Shown piece by piece: positions 8,091 through 17,434 of a stretch of 64,000 bases of DNA. The stretch is taken from assembly GCF_000311745.1 (NCBI RefSeq), contig NZ_HE978531.1, positions 862,345-926,344 of the forward strand, in the 5' to 3' direction. The notes under the pieces were generated by a model. It saw only the letters and a program-made list of their open reading frames with translations, did no database searches and was not told the origin of the DNA. The translations under genes and the position numbers were made by a program. Position 1 is the first letter of the stretch, and each line of letters starts with the position of its first letter. The stretch is from Anaerococcus obesiensis ph10 (lineage in GTDB: Bacteria; Bacillota; Clostridia; Tissierellales; Peptoniphilaceae).

Positions 8091-9599
8091 TCAGTCTTTT
8101 GGTTTATCTTCTTCTGGGATGTTTTTGTTGTCGTATGGAGATTTGTAGATTGATTCTTTGGCAAATTGTTTTACTGCTTTGCCTGTTTTTAATTCTGAAA
8201 TTAAGGTTCCAGGTCCTCCTACGCATCCTCCAACGCATGCCATTCCTTCTAATAATAGTCCGTCTTTTCTTCCTAGTTTTGCCATTTGGGCAAGTTTTAC
8301 GCAGTCGGCAAGTCCTTCTGCCTTTTCTACGTTTACTTCTAAATCAGGATTTATTTCTGCAATTCTTCTTTTTACAGCTTCTGCTACTCCTCCGCTTACT
8401 GCATAATTTCTTCCTGTTTCTGATGCATCTTGCCAATCTTCTTCAATTTTTATTTCTGCTGGGTCTATATCTTTTGCCAAGAACATTCCCATTAATTCTT
8501 CATAAGTTATTACATAATCAATTGTTTCTGCAACTTCTGGTCTTCTTGCTTCAAGTTTTTTTGAAATGCATGGCCCAATAAATGCCACTTGTGCTTTTTC
8601 ATCCATTTTTTTGATGTGTTTTCCTGAATAAATCATTGGTGTTGATGATTCTGAAATTTTGTCATTTATTTCTGGGAATTTTTTCTTTACCATCAATTTC
8701 CAAGAATAACAGCATGATGTTCCCATAAATGGAATTTTTTCTGGCACGCTTTCTACGTATTCGTGGGCTTCATTTAATGTTGTAAGGTCTGCTCCAAGTC
8801 CTACTTCTATTACATCTCTAAAACCTAATTTTCTAATTGCTTCTTTTATTTGAACAGGAGATGCCATTTGACCAAATTGTCTTACAAATGATGGTGCAAC
8901 AATTGCGTAAACGTGTTTATCTGTATTTAATGCTTTTGCCAATTGGTAAATTTCTGTTTTATCTGAAATTGCTCCAAATGGACAAGATGTTATACATCTT
9001 CCACAAGCTACACATTTGTCATCGTCAATTTCTGCCCTTCCTAATTTATCACTTTTTATCGCCTTAACTCCACAAGATTCTGCGCATGGTCTTTTTGTAT
9101 GAGCAATGGCATTGTATGGACAAGCTTCTACGCATTTTCCACATTTTATACATTTATCTTGGTCGATTATTGAACCTTTTGATGTGTAGGTGATAGCATT
9201 TTTGGGACAAACATTTACGCATGGATGGGCAATACATGCTCTACAAGTATTTGTAACTTCAACCCTATTTTCAGGACATGCTTCGCAAGCTATTTTTATT
9301 ACTGAGACGAGTGGTGGTTCATATTTTTTTATATCAAAATCTTCGTCATCCAAACCATCAGTAATAGCCCCAGTATTATCGGCTGTTCTTGCGTGAAGAC
9401 CAACTCCCATTCTTAGTCTTTCGCCCATTACTGCTCTTTCTCTAAAAATATTTTCCCTATAAGATGCTTCTTCTCCTGGAAGTATATCAAATACTTCTGT
9501 AGCTATGTCATATATTGGCCTATTTTCAAAAGCAATTTTTGCTATATGTTCAAAGGCCATTCTTCTAATATTTAATATGTTTATGTATGTTTCTTTCAT
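8091..9599 (-). CDS. [FeFe] hydrogenase catalytic subunit (monomeric, clostridial)
   Basis: 502 residues. An N-terminal region of about 110 residues lacks an obvious [2Fe-2S] plant-type domain. Several ferredoxin-like clusters follow (CRACIAHPCVNVCP, CIKCGKCVEACP, CVACGRCITSCP), then the H-cluster domain. H-cluster motifs: L1 is TSCCY rather than the classical TSCCP, L2 is GPCISKKLE, L3 is EGMACVGGC. The layout resembles group B/M2-type hydrogenases of anaerobic Firmicutes. Role: reversible H2 production from reduced ferredoxin, disposing of electrons made by fermentation. It is 23 bases downstream of a small thioredoxin-like ferredoxin and forms a two-gene operon with it. Confidence 0.9.
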   Translation of the reverse strand: MKETYINILNIRRMAFEHIAKIAFENRPIYDIATEVFDILPGEEASYRENIFRERAVMGERLRMGVGLHARTADNTGAITDGLDDEDFDIKKYEPPLVSVIKIACEACPENRVEVTNTCRACIAHPCVNVCPKNAITYTSKGSIIDQDKCIKCGKCVEACPYNAIAHTKRPCAESCGVKAIKSDKLGRAEIDDDKCVACGRCITSCPFGAISDKTEIYQLAKALNTDKHVYAIVAPSFVRQFGQMASPVQIKEAIRKLGFRDVIEVGLGADLTTLNEAHEYVESVPEKIPFMGTSCCYSWKLMVKKKFPEINDKISESSTPMIYSGKHIKKMDEKAQVAFIGPCISKKLEARRPEVAETIDYVITYEELMGMFLAKDIDPAEIKIEEDWQDASETGRNYAVSGGVAEAVKRRIAEINPDLEVNVEKAEGLADCVKLAQMAKLGRKDGLLLEGMACVGGCVGGPGTLISELKTGKAVKQFAKESIYKSPYDNKNIPEEDKPKD

Positions 9600-9622
9600 T
9601 ATTTATTCTTTCCTTAAATATT

Positions 9623-9913
9623 TTATTTAAAATTTTCTTCAAAAGCCTTATCTAATATGTACTCCATGATAACTTGTGTTTTTGCATTTGTAAAAATTTT
9701 TCCATCAACAATTACCACTGGGGAATTTTTTTTATTTTTTTTGCAAACATCATTGCAAGTTACCATTTCTATTTCAAGTTCAATTTCTTGTACATCTAAA
9801 TCGCCCTTATATATTCTGTCGTTAAATTCTTCTACAAAATCTGATAACCTATTATAAATTATGTCAGATCCTAGCATAGTACATCTTGCGCCTGCACAAA
9901 CTTGTATTTTCAT
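9623..9913 (-). CDS. Thioredoxin-like [2Fe-2S] ferredoxin (NuoE-like)
   Basis: 96 residues with the pattern C-x4-C (CAGARC, residues 6-11) and C-x3-C (CNDVC), typical of thioredoxin-fold [2Fe-2S] proteins related to NuoE/HydC. The usual N-terminal helical part of NuoE is absent, so it is the stand-alone ferredoxin type. The start follows GGAG. A TATAAT on the minus strand at 9950-9955 is a plausible -10. Being first in the operon with the hydrogenase suggests it is the electron carrier or accessory subunit for that enzyme. Confidence 0.85.
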   Translation of the reverse strand: MKIQVCAGARCTMLGSDIIYNRLSDFVEEFNDRIYKGDLDVQEIELEIEMVTCNDVCKKNKKNSPVVIVDGKIFTNAKTQVIMEYILDKAFEENFK

Positions 9914-9978
9914 ATCTACTCCTTAAAATTTTAATAATTACTCATAATAATTATATCAAATAAAATTAAAAAATAAAA

Positions 9979-10761
9979 TTACAAAGCTGGAATTGAAATT
10001 ATAAATTTACTACCATATCCATATTTGCTTTCTACTTTTATATCGTAATTTAAATAATCACAAATATGTTTTACGATTGATAAGCCAAGTCCTGTTGATT
10101 TTAATGTTCTCGTTCTTTGTTTGTCAGCTACATAAAATCTTTCAAAAATTCTTGGCAAATCTTCTTTTTTTATGCCAATTCCCCTATCTTCAATTATTAA
10201 TTTTATATTTTTTTTATTTTTTTCACATTTTATTGTAATTTGTCCGTTTGTTTTGTTGTACTTTATTGCATTTTCATAAATATTTGTAACTAAGTCTGTA
10301 AAAAGTGATTCGTGAGTTTTTATATTTATATCACAAACTTTGTTTTCGACTTTTATATTTTTCATTTCAGAAATCCTTTTAAATCTATTTATACTTTGAT
10401 CGACGACATTTTTTATATTTACTATGGTTTTTCCTTCTTGTAAATTTTCTTCATCAAGTTTTGAAAGTTTTAATATATCGTCAATAATATTTAAAAGTCT
10501 TTTTCCTTCTTCATTTATAATTTGTCCAAATTTTTTTATATCATCATCTTTTGCAAGACCTGTGGCTATTAGCTCTGCATAACCATTTATACTTGTAAGA
10601 GGAGATTTTAATTCATGGCTTACATTTGAGCTAAATTCTCTTCGCATTGCTTCTGCTTTTTTGTTTTTTGAATTGTCAATTACAATTACAATATAAGAAA
10701 CAATATATTCATCTATTACAGGATCCAAAAATATTTTTACTGAAATTTCATCAAGATCCAA
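9979..10761 (-). CDS. phoR: PhoR sensor kinase, C-terminal fragment after a frameshift
   Basis: 260 codons of open frame holding the end of the PAS region, the H-box (SNVSHELKSPLTS), the N-box (ENAIKYN), and the ATPase G-boxes (DRGIGI, GLGLSIVKH). The only start available is a TTG, with no ribosome binding site at the right distance, and upstream in this frame the protein reads smoothly on from the N-terminal fragment. The two halves together would be 539 residues, the normal PhoR length, once one base is restored near 10776-10782. It is the last gene of the pst-pho operon. Product as it stands: a kinase core without membrane sensor, if made at all. Confidence 0.8.
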   Translation of the reverse strand: MDLDEISVKIFLDPVIDEYIVSYIVIVIDNSKNKKAEAMRREFSSNVSHELKSPLTSINGYAELIATGLAKDDDIKKFGQIINEEGKRLLNIIDDILKLSKLDEENLQEGKTIVNIKNVVDQSINRFKRISEMKNIKVENKVCDINIKTHESLFTDLVTNIYENAIKYNKTNGQITIKCEKNKKNIKLIIEDRGIGIKKEDLPRIFERFYVADKQRTRTLKSTGLGLSIVKHICDYLNYDIKVESKYGYGSKFIISIPAL

Positions 10762-10763
10762 GT

Positions 10764-11597
10764 CTAAATTTTTTCCTTTTTTAGAAGTCTTGTTTGTCTT
10801 AGGGCAAGTTTAAAGTCTTCATTGTCAATTAAATTATCTAGTATATTTTCTCTGTTGATATTTAATAAATTTTTTGCAGCATCGTTAATTATTACAATAT
10901 TTCCATCTTTGTCGAAATATATAAAGCCTTCTTCCATATTTGATGTTATTTTTTCAATATTGGCTATTCTTGTTTTTAATTTTAAATTTTCATCTTCAAT
11001 TTTTCTTTTTTCATTTATTAATTTGTCCAAATATTTTTTGGGATTGTCTTTTAAATCTTCAAAATCTTTTTTATCATTTATTTTTTCTTTGAATTGATTT
11101 ATAAGTTTTTCGTATAGGGAATTTGTGAAAAATTTATTTATTATTAAAGCAATAATTATTGCAAATATTAACATATAAATTCTTTTAAAAAGATAAAAAA
11201 GAAAAGAAGTATTATAAAATTCTATGGCAAATATTTTGTCATGAGATTTTTTCGCAAAAATTTTTCTTTCATAGCCTAGGTAATTTTTTTTGGATTTTTT
11301 TACTATATCAATATCTTCAAACTCATAATTTTTTATTATATTTTTATCTATCCCAGTATTATAGATGACTTTTTCTTTTTCATCTTTTATTAGCAAATCA
11401 TATTTGTAGGATTTTTTAAAATTTTCAACTTTATTTTCATCAATTTCTCCAAAAGCAAAAAAGCTCAAGGAATTTTCTACAAATTCATCTTGAGCTTTTG
11501 TTTGTCTTTGGTATGAAAATAAAGAGAAAATTATAAAAATAACAATAATTAATGAACTTGTTATAATATTAATATTTTTCTCAATTATTTTTTTCAT
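10764..11597 (-). CDS. phoR: PhoR sensor kinase, N-terminal fragment before the frameshift
   Basis: 277 residues. The first membrane helix is at about 8-27, an extracytoplasmic loop follows, then a second helix at about 138-158, a charged coiled-coil stretch, and the start of a PAS domain (EEGFIYFDKDGNIVIIN). The frame closes at TAG in the middle of the PAS domain. The start overlaps phoP by 4 bases. With the downstream fragment this is PhoR, which phosphorylates PhoP under phosphate limitation. Whether it is a real mutation, a sequencing error, or rescued by slippage is discussed under findings. Confidence 0.8.
   Translation of the reverse strand: MKKIIEKNINIITSSLIIVIFIIFSLFSYQRQTKAQDEFVENSLSFFAFGEIDENKVENFKKSYKYDLLIKDEKEKVIYNTGIDKNIIKNYEFEDIDIVKKSKKNYLGYERKIFAKKSHDKIFAIEFYNTSFLFYLFKRIYMLIFAIIIALIINKFFTNSLYEKLINQFKEKINDKKDFEDLKDNPKKYLDKLINEKRKIEDENLKLKTRIANIEKITSNMEEGFIYFDKDGNIVIINDAAKNLLNINRENILDNLIDNEDFKLALRQTRLLKKEKI
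10776..10782 (-). other. A-AAA-AAG slippery heptamer at the phoR frame break
   Basis: In the frame of the N-terminal fragment the codons are CTA AAA AAG GAA, giving the same A-AAA-AAG heptamer as the E. coli dnaX -1 frameshift site. A -1 slip here joins the two halves exactly (LLKK then GKNLDLDLDE). Inserting one A in the same run has the same effect. No strong stimulatory hairpin was recognised downstream. Confidence 0.5.
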
Positions 11598-12253
11598 ATT
11601 TCTCCAAGTTTATATCCTAAATTTCTTACAGTTTTTATGTGAAGACCTGCAGATTTTAATTTATTTCTAAGACTTGCTATGTGAACGTCAACTGTTCTTG
11701 TTTCGCCCTCATAATCATAGCCCCAAATTTTTAGTAGAAAATCTTCTCTTGTTATAACATTACCAATATTTGATAAAAATAACAAGAGCATTTCAAATTC
11801 CTTATAGGTTAAGTCGATTTTTTCTCCATCAATTTTTGCTGTTCTTTTTTTGATATTTACTCTTATGTTTTTATAAGATAAATGCTCGCTATCTTTCTTT
11901 TCGCTTCTTCTTAAAACAGCCTTAATTCTTGAAATTAATTCTAAAATAGAAAATGGTTTGGTAATATAATCATCCGCTCCGCTTTCAAGTCCCAAAACTT
12001 TATCATATTCATCATTTTTTGCTGTAAGCATTATTATAGGAATATCTGAAAATTCTCTAACTTCTTTCAAAATTTCTATTCCGTCTTTTTCTGGCAACAT
12101 TATATCCAAAATTAACAAATCTACATTTTCATTTTTCAAAGATTCTACAACATTCAGACCATCTTCAAAGCCTCTAACTTGATAATTTTTTTCTTTTAAA
12201 GCATATAAAACTAAATTTCTTATTGCCTTGTCATCTTCTACAACATAAATCAT
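11594..12253 (-). CDS. phoP: Phosphate response regulator PhoP (OmpR family)
   Basis: 219 residues. The receiver domain has the acidic pair (VEDD), the phosphoacceptor Asp in LLILDIMLP, the conserved MLTAK and KPF. A winged-helix DNA-binding domain follows (YKEFEMLL, RTVDVHIASLRNK). By operon context it is PhoP, binding direct TTnACA-type repeats upstream of the two pstS genes. Overlaps phoU upstream and phoR downstream by 4 bases each. Confidence 0.9.
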   Translation of the reverse strand: MIYVVEDDKAIRNLVLYALKEKNYQVRGFEDGLNVVESLKNENVDLLILDIMLPEKDGIEILKEVREFSDIPIIMLTAKNDEYDKVLGLESGADDYITKPFSILELISRIKAVLRRSEKKDSEHLSYKNIRVNIKKRTAKIDGEKIDLTYKEFEMLLLFLSNIGNVITREDFLLKIWGYDYEGETRTVDVHIASLRNKLKSAGLHIKTVRNLGYKLGEI

Positions 12254-12867
12254 AATCTTGTTGAATAATCAGCTATTTTTGCTAGCCTATCTCCTACTCT
12301 TTCAAAATATTTATAGAAAAGTACTTTTTCAGACAATTCCATAGGTGTTATTTGGTCTGTTTTTGTAAGTTTTACTAGATAATGAAGGCAATTTTCAAAT
12401 AATTTATTATTAATTTGGTCATCTTCTATTGTTCTTAGGGCAAGCTCATTATCATTGTCTTCGAAACTTTGAATGCTATTAATATTCATATCTTTTTGAT
12501 TTTTTATAAATTCTTTTACAAATTCTCTTTCTTCATCTCTTAATGGAAATTCTAAAATAATTGCAGCAGCTTGTGCCAAATGATTTGAAATTCTTTTGTA
12601 GGTTGATGCAAGTTTAATAGACATTTGTAAAAATCTCAAATCTCTTGCAACTGGTTGTTGCAAAGCCAAAAGATCATAGCAAAATCTTTCTATATCTGCG
12701 CCATATTGTCTAATATCATGATCAAGGTCAATTATTTCTTCGAGATTATTTTTTTGATTATTTTCAACATATAAAATAAATCTATCGTATGACACCTCGA
12801 TTAGCTCCGAAATATTTTTTTCCATTTCCCTAATATTATTTAAATCTTCAATATATCTTGTTCTCAT
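12250..12867 (-). CDS. phoU: Phosphate-transport regulator PhoU
   Basis: 205 residues, all helical, with the two PhoU repeats (EEIIDLDHDIRQYG; RDLRFLQMSIKLA; YKRISNHLAQ; KYFERVGDRLAKIAD). It couples the PstSCAB importer to PhoR so that signalling is off when phosphate is plentiful. It lies between pstB (2-base gap) and phoP (4-base overlap), as in many Firmicutes. Confidence 0.92.
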   Translation of the reverse strand: MRTRYIEDLNNIREMEKNISELIEVSYDRFILYVENNQKNNLEEIIDLDHDIRQYGADIERFCYDLLALQQPVARDLRFLQMSIKLASTYKRISNHLAQAAAIILEFPLRDEEREFVKEFIKNQKDMNINSIQSFEDNDNELALRTIEDDQINNKLFENCLHYLVKLTKTDQITPMELSEKVLFYKYFERVGDRLAKIADYSTRL

Positions 12868-12868
12868 A

Positions 12869-13720
12869 TCAACCGAACCTTCCTGTTATATAATCTTCAG
12901 TTCTTTTATCTTTTGGATCATTAAATATTTTTTTTGTTTGATCCATTTCAATAACTTCTCCAGTCAAGAAAAATGCCGTTTTATCAGAAATTCTTGCTGC
13001 TTGTTGCATATTATGAGTAACTATTACTATAGTATATTTACCCCTTAAATCTTCTAATAATTCTTCAATTGATGCAGTAGAAATTGGATCAAGGGCACTT
13101 GTTGGCTCGTCCATCAAAATTATTTCTGGATTTACAGAAAGAGTTCTTGCTATACAAATTCTTTGTTGTTGTCCACCAGAAAATGATAGAGCATTTCTGT
13201 CTAATTTATCTTTTACTTCATCCCAAACACTTGCAGCTTTCAAAGATTTTTCTACAATTGCATCAAGCTCATCCTTATCTTTTATTCCATCAATTCTTGG
13301 CCCGTAGGTTATATTGTCATAAACTGATTTTGAAAAAGGATTTGGTGTTTGAAAAACCATTCCTACATTTCTTCTAAGACTAACTACATCAACATCTTTT
13401 TTATTTATATCTTTTCCATCAATTTCAATTAAACCTTCGATTTTGCAATCATCAATTAAATCATTCATCCTATTAAAACATTTTAAAGTTGTAGATTTTC
13501 CACAACCACTTGGTCCAATAAAAGCTGTAATTTCATTTTCTTTTATTTCCATATTTATTTTTTTTAGAGCTTGAAAATCTCCATAATATAAATCTAAATC
13601 TTTTACATTTATTATGGTTTTATTATTAGCTGAATTTTCTGATTCTTTATTTCCAAAAAATGTTTCTATCCTTCTTTTATCATTAGATAAATGTTTATTT
13701 TTATCTTTTGTTTTTTCCAT
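12869..13720 (-). CDS. pstB: Phosphate ABC transporter ATPase PstB
   Basis: 283 residues with Walker [11 protein letters not shown]-loop, signature [10 protein letters not shown], Walker [13 protein letters not shown] and the H-loop VTHNMQQA. The YYGDFQALK opening is PstB-like. An N-terminal extension of about 35 polar residues, longer than in most PstB proteins, precedes the domain. Energises phosphate uptake with PstC and PstA. Confidence 0.95.
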   Translation of the reverse strand: MEKTKDKNKHLSNDKRRIETFFGNKESENSANNKTIINVKDLDLYYGDFQALKKINMEIKENEITAFIGPSGCGKSTTLKCFNRMNDLIDDCKIEGLIEIDGKDINKKDVDVVSLRRNVGMVFQTPNPFSKSVYDNITYGPRIDGIKDKDELDAIVEKSLKAASVWDEVKDKLDRNALSFSGGQQQRICIARTLSVNPEIILMDEPTSALDPISTASIEELLEDLRGKYTIVIVTHNMQQAARISDKTAFFLTGEVIEMDQTKKIFNDPKDKRTEDYITGRFG

Positions 13721-13730
13721 TATTCTCTCC

Positions 13731-14531
13731 TTATTTTACTATAGCCTTAGAAATTTTTGCTGATACAAAATTTAATAGTATTACAAAAACTAAAAGTAAT
13801 ACTGCCGTTGCATAGGCTTCTTTTACGTGGAAACCTTCTGTCGATAGGACATACATATGAACTGCCATTGTTCTTGCAGAATCTAATATTGATGTAGGTG
13901 TCTTTGCTACTGTTCCCATTGTGTAAATCAATGCAGCAGATTCACCAACTATTCTTCCTGTTGATAAAAATATTCCTCCCAAAATTCCATTAATTGCTTC
14001 TGGTATTACTATTTTAAAAATTGTTTGAATTTTTGTAGCTCCGAGAGCAAGTGATGCGTGAGCTTGGAGAGGATTTACATTTAAAATCGCCTCTTCTGTT
14101 GTTCTAATTATAGTTGGAAGAATCATAATTGAAACTGTCAAGCAACCAGCGATTAAGGAATATCCCAAATGAAGGGCATCAACAAAAAATAAATATCCAA
14201 ACAAACCATAAACGATTGATGGGATTGATGATAAAATTTCTGTAGCAAATCTTACAGATTTAATTATAAATTTATTTTTTGCATATTGGGACAAATAAAT
14301 TGCAGTAAAAATTCCTATTGGCAAAGTTACAAGTAGACTTATCAAAATTGATAAAAATGTTGTAACAAGAGCTGGAATTATTGAAACATTTTGGGATGAA
14401 TATTTAAATTCAAAAAGTGACGGCGAAATATTTGGAATTCCATTTAATAAAATATATGCAATAACAATTCCACCTGCAGCAAATCCCAAAAGTGATAAGA
14501 TATAAATTATTATTTTAAAAGATTTTTTCAT
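13731..14531 (-). CDS. pstA: Phosphate ABC transporter permease PstA
   Basis: 266 residues, about six membrane segments, with the EAA-type coupling loop ([19 protein letters not shown]). Same-operon partner of PstC; spacing of 9-10 bases on both sides. Confidence 0.92.
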   Translation of the reverse strand: MKKSFKIIIYILSLLGFAAGGIVIAYILLNGIPNISPSLFEFKYSSQNVSIIPALVTTFLSILISLLVTLPIGIFTAIYLSQYAKNKFIIKSVRFATEILSSIPSIVYGLFGYLFFVDALHLGYSLIAGCLTVSIMILPTIIRTTEEAILNVNPLQAHASLALGATKIQTIFKIVIPEAINGILGGIFLSTGRIVGESAALIYTMGTVAKTPTSILDSARTMAVHMYVLSTEGFHVKEAYATAVLLLVFVILLNFVSAKISKAIVK

Positions 14532-14540
14532 CTTCTACCT

Positions 14541-15401
14541 CTACATTCTTGATTGATCTTTATTTCTTATAAAATTAAATATTATATTTATCAAAAGAAT
14601 AAATACAAATAAAACCATGCCTGTGGCAATGAGGGACTCTCTGTGAAGACCAGATGCATAGCCCATTTCCAAAACTATATTTGTTGTAAGAGTTCTTACT
14701 CCATCAAAAAGACTATCAGGCATTCTTGGTTGATTCCCAATTACCAAATACACTGCCATAGTTTCTCCGATTGATCTTCCAATAGCAAGAATTATTGAAG
14801 AATAAATTCCGCTTTTTGCATAAGGCACCATGACTTTTCTAATTGTTTCTTCTTTTGTAGCACCGAGAGCAAGAGAGCCTGTATAAAAAACTTCTGGAAC
14901 TTGCTCTAAGGAATTTTTTGAAATATTTACCATGGTTGGAAGGATCATAATTGCTAATAAAATTGATGCGGTTAGCATATTCATTCCACCAGTTTTAAAA
15001 GTTTTTGAAATAAATGGAACCAAAACCATCATAGCAAAAAATCCATAAATAATTGAAGGAATTGCTGCCATCAAATTAATAAGTCCGTTCAAAAAATTGT
15101 AAGATTTTTTTGAATAATAAGCCATAAAAATTGATACAGCAAGTCCAAATGGAATTGCAATTATTGCTGATAAAACTGTTACAATAATTGAGCCGACAAT
15201 CATTGGCCCTATTCCAAAAAATGCTGGTTTTGCGGTTGGCGCCCATTTATTTCCTGTAATAAATTTTATAAGTCCATATTTATTAACAAAATCTATCCCT
15301 GACCTAAAAATAAAAAAAGTAATAAGAATTATTAATAAAATAGACATAATAGCAGAAATTAAAAATACAATTTCTCCAAATTTTTCCTTAAATGATTTCA
15401 T
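14541..15401 (-). CDS. pstC: Phosphate ABC transporter permease PstC
   Basis: 286 residues with an N-terminal membrane segment, an extracytoplasmic part containing NKWAPTAKPAFFGI, and further segments with the coupling loop LALGATKEETIRKVMVPYA. Its ATG directly abuts the stop of the upstream pstS (TAAATG), with AGGAG inside the end of pstS. Confidence 0.92.
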   Translation of the reverse strand: MKSFKEKFGEIVFLISAIMSILLIILITFFIFRSGIDFVNKYGLIKFITGNKWAPTAKPAFFGIGPMIVGSIIVTVLSAIIAIPFGLAVSIFMAYYSKKSYNFLNGLINLMAAIPSIIYGFFAMMVLVPFISKTFKTGGMNMLTASILLAIMILPTMVNISKNSLEQVPEVFYTGSLALGATKEETIRKVMVPYAKSGIYSSIILAIGRSIGETMAVYLVIGNQPRMPDSLFDGVRTLTTNIVLEMGYASGLHRESLIATGMVLFVFILLINIIFNFIRNKDQSRM

Positions 15402-16262
15402 TTATTTTAACTCTCCTGTATTTTTTATCTCTCCCCTATAAATATCTCTCAATTGTTCCATTGTCAAATCATTAATTTGAGTGTTATCTTTATTTACAAT
15501 TATTGCTATGCCATCAATGGCAAAAATTTCTGAAAAAAGATTTTCATCTTGTAATTTATTTGAAACCATAGCAATATCTACAACATTATCTTTTACATTT
15601 TTTAAACCTGTCAAAGATTCGTTGGATAAGACTTCTACTTCAACATTTTTATTTAATTTTTCATAATTTTCAGCAAGTTTTTCTACAATTGAACTTAGTG
15701 ATGATGAACCTGTAATTGTTAATTTGCCTTTGAGATTTTTTGATTTATATTCTTTTTCATTTGTAATAGCAAGAAGTCCTTCATCTTCAATTAATTTTTT
15801 TGCACTTTTGCTTTTAACATATTCCAAAAAATCTTTGGATAAGTCTTTGGCTGAATCTTTTTTGTAGGCAAGTCCAAATGGTCTTTGCAACTTATATTCG
15901 CCACTTTCAATTGTATTTTTATTTGGACTTACTCCATCAATTTTAATAGCTTTAACTGAATCATCCAAAGCAGTTAAAGATACATAAGCTATTGCAGTTT
16001 TATCAACTCCAACGGCTTTCAAAACTCCGCTTGTCGAATTTATAACCATAGAATTATCTGTTGTCAAATCTTTATAATTTCCATTTTTATCTTCTTTTAT
16101 CAAACCAACTTGTTCGATAAAACTTTTTCTCGTTCCTGAACCATCTTCCCTACTTGTAACAGTAAGGTCGAAATTTTTGCTCTTATTTACATTTGTTTTT
16201 TTACCAGTGCATGATGTAAGTAAAAGCAAAGTAGAAATAAGCAACAATATTTTTTTTGCCAT
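15402..16262 (-). CDS. pstS: Phosphate-binding lipoprotein PstS, permuted domain order (copy 1)
   Basis: 286 residues with a lipoprotein signal (LLLLTSC, lipid Cys at about residue 18). The half bearing the phosphate loop SREDGSGTR comes first (from about residue 35), and the half with the GSSSLSSIVEKLAENY loop comes second (from about residue 180). In the classical PstS the order is the reverse, so the protein looks circularly permuted. Co-transcribed with pstC. Three TTTACA-type repeats lie upstream. Several phosphate-loop positions are less conserved than in the second copy, such as GSSSLSS instead of GSTSVTP. Confidence 0.88.
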   Translation of the reverse strand: MAKKILLLISTLLLLTSCTGKKTNVNKSKNFDLTVTSREDGSGTRKSFIEQVGLIKEDKNGNYKDLTTDNSMVINSTSGVLKAVGVDKTAIAYVSLTALDDSVKAIKIDGVSPNKNTIESGEYKLQRPFGLAYKKDSAKDLSKDFLEYVKSKSAKKLIEDEGLLAITNEKEYKSKNLKGKLTITGSSSLSSIVEKLAENYEKLNKNVEVEVLSNESLTGLKNVKDNVVDIAMVSNKLQDENLFSEIFAIDGIAIIVNKDNTQINDLTMEQLRDIYRGEIKNTGELK

Positions 16263-16316
16263 AAAAACTCCTTCTCATTTTCTTTACATAATAATATTAA
16301 ATCCTTGTATTGATTT

Positions 16317-16344
16317 GATAAATCTTATGTAAAATCTATGTAAA
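16317..16344 (-). promoter_or_regulatory. PHO box upstream of pstS copy 1
   Basis: Three hexamers repeat every 11 bases on the minus strand: TTTACA (16339-16344), TTTACA (16328-16333) and TTTATC (16317-16322). This is the TT(A/T)ACA direct-repeat pattern bound by PhoP in Firmicutes (established for B. subtilis). It lies 55-82 bases before the ATG. Confidence 0.7.
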
Positions 16345-16361
16345 GTTTATAAAAAAATTCA

Positions 16362-16404
16362 AAAAAATAAGCTCATAGGAATTTTACCTAAGAGCCTATT
16401 TGAA
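16362..16404 (-). terminator. Terminator/attenuator between the two pstS genes
   Basis: Hairpin GGCTCTTAGG/CCTATGAGC with AT-rich flanks, then T7 on the minus strand, just after the second pstS stop. It would let the upstream pstS be expressed as a separate short transcript. Confidence 0.8.
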
Positions 16405-16408
16405 ATTT

Positions 16409-17362
16409 TTATTTATTTATATTAGAGGTATTTTTAAGTTTGCCAGAAAAAATTTCTTTTAACTCATCTTTTGTTAAATCATTTATTTTAGAATCTTCTT
16501 TGTTAACAATTACTGCAATTCCATCTTTTGCCAAAACTTCTACTTGAAGTTTATCTTTTTCATCATCTTTTAATTCTCTTGATGCCATAGCAATTTGACT
16601 TACATCAGAAATTGTTGATTCAATTCCTGAAGATGATCCTGTTGATTGAATTTCTATATTTGCATCTGGATTTACATCTTTATATTTTTCTACAAGTTTT
16701 TCCATAAGAGGAGTAACAGATGTAGAACCTGCAATTGTTAAATCTCCTTTGATTTTTTTGCCCTTGTAATCTTTTGCTTCAACTTTTATATATCCTTCTT
16801 TTTCAACAATATCTTGAGCGTCTTTGCTCAAAACAAATGCCAAGAAGTCTTTTGCCAAATCGTCAAGTTTATCTTCTTTGAAAGCAAGATTAAATGGTCT
16901 TTGTAAAGTATAAGCTCCAGATTCAATATTTTCTTCTGTTGCTTCTGCTCCATCAACTTTTACTTTTTTTACATTATCATTTACACTTCCCAAAGAAACA
17001 TAACCAATTGCAGATGGATCTTGAGATACAGTTTGCATAACTCCATTTGTAGAATTTTGAACTACAGCCTCATCAGTTGTTAAATCTTTTTTCTCTCCAT
17101 CTTTTTCTTCTTCAAGACCAACAAGTTCAATAAAAGCTCCCCTTGTTCCTGAACCATCTTCTCTTGATACAACACTTATATCAAAATCTTCTTCATTAGC
17201 TTTAGTATTTTCGCCTTCTTTTTTCTCACTTGCAGTACTTGCATTTTCAGTTGGATTTGATCCGTTTGATCCATCATTAGAATTATCCTTATTTCCACAA
17301 GCTGATAAAATCATTGATAAGGAAAGTGCCGCAACTATAATTTTTGAATTTTTAATTTTCAT
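16409..17362 (-). CDS. pstS: Phosphate-binding lipoprotein PstS, permuted domain order (copy 2)
   Basis: 317 residues from the ATG at 17362, chosen because AAAGGAGA precedes it and the lipoprotein signal (LSMILSAC) then has normal length; an ATG 10 codons upstream lacks a ribosome binding site. A Ser/Asn/Glu-rich linker (about 23-60) leads to the SREDGSGTR half (from about 65), then the GSTSVTPLMEKL half (from about 210) with SSGIES and MASREL. As in copy 1, the two lobes are in the opposite order to classical PstS. It is the first gene of the cluster and has its own PHO box. Confidence 0.9.
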   Translation of the reverse strand: MKIKNSKIIVAALSLSMILSACGNKDNSNDGSNGSNPTENASTASEKKEGENTKANEEDFDISVVSREDGSGTRGAFIELVGLEEEKDGEKKDLTTDEAVVQNSTNGVMQTVSQDPSAIGYVSLGSVNDNVKKVKVDGAEATEENIESGAYTLQRPFNLAFKEDKLDDLAKDFLAFVLSKDAQDIVEKEGYIKVEAKDYKGKKIKGDLTIAGSTSVTPLMEKLVEKYKDVNPDANIEIQSTGSSSGIESTISDVSQIAMASRELKDDEKDKLQVEVLAKDGIAVIVNKEDSKINDLTKDELKEIFSGKLKNTSNINK

Positions 17363-17434
17363 TATTTTCTCCTTTAATATTTGTAACTTCATTATGAATA
17401 ATAAATCCTTTTTGTTTTGAAATGATTAGGCAAA

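Noticed and set aside
8099-8581. Plus-strand open frame rich in Leu and Phe opposite the hydrogenase gene
   Set aside because: No ribosome binding site, composition is the mirror of the minus-strand gene, and the hydrogenase frame is certain.
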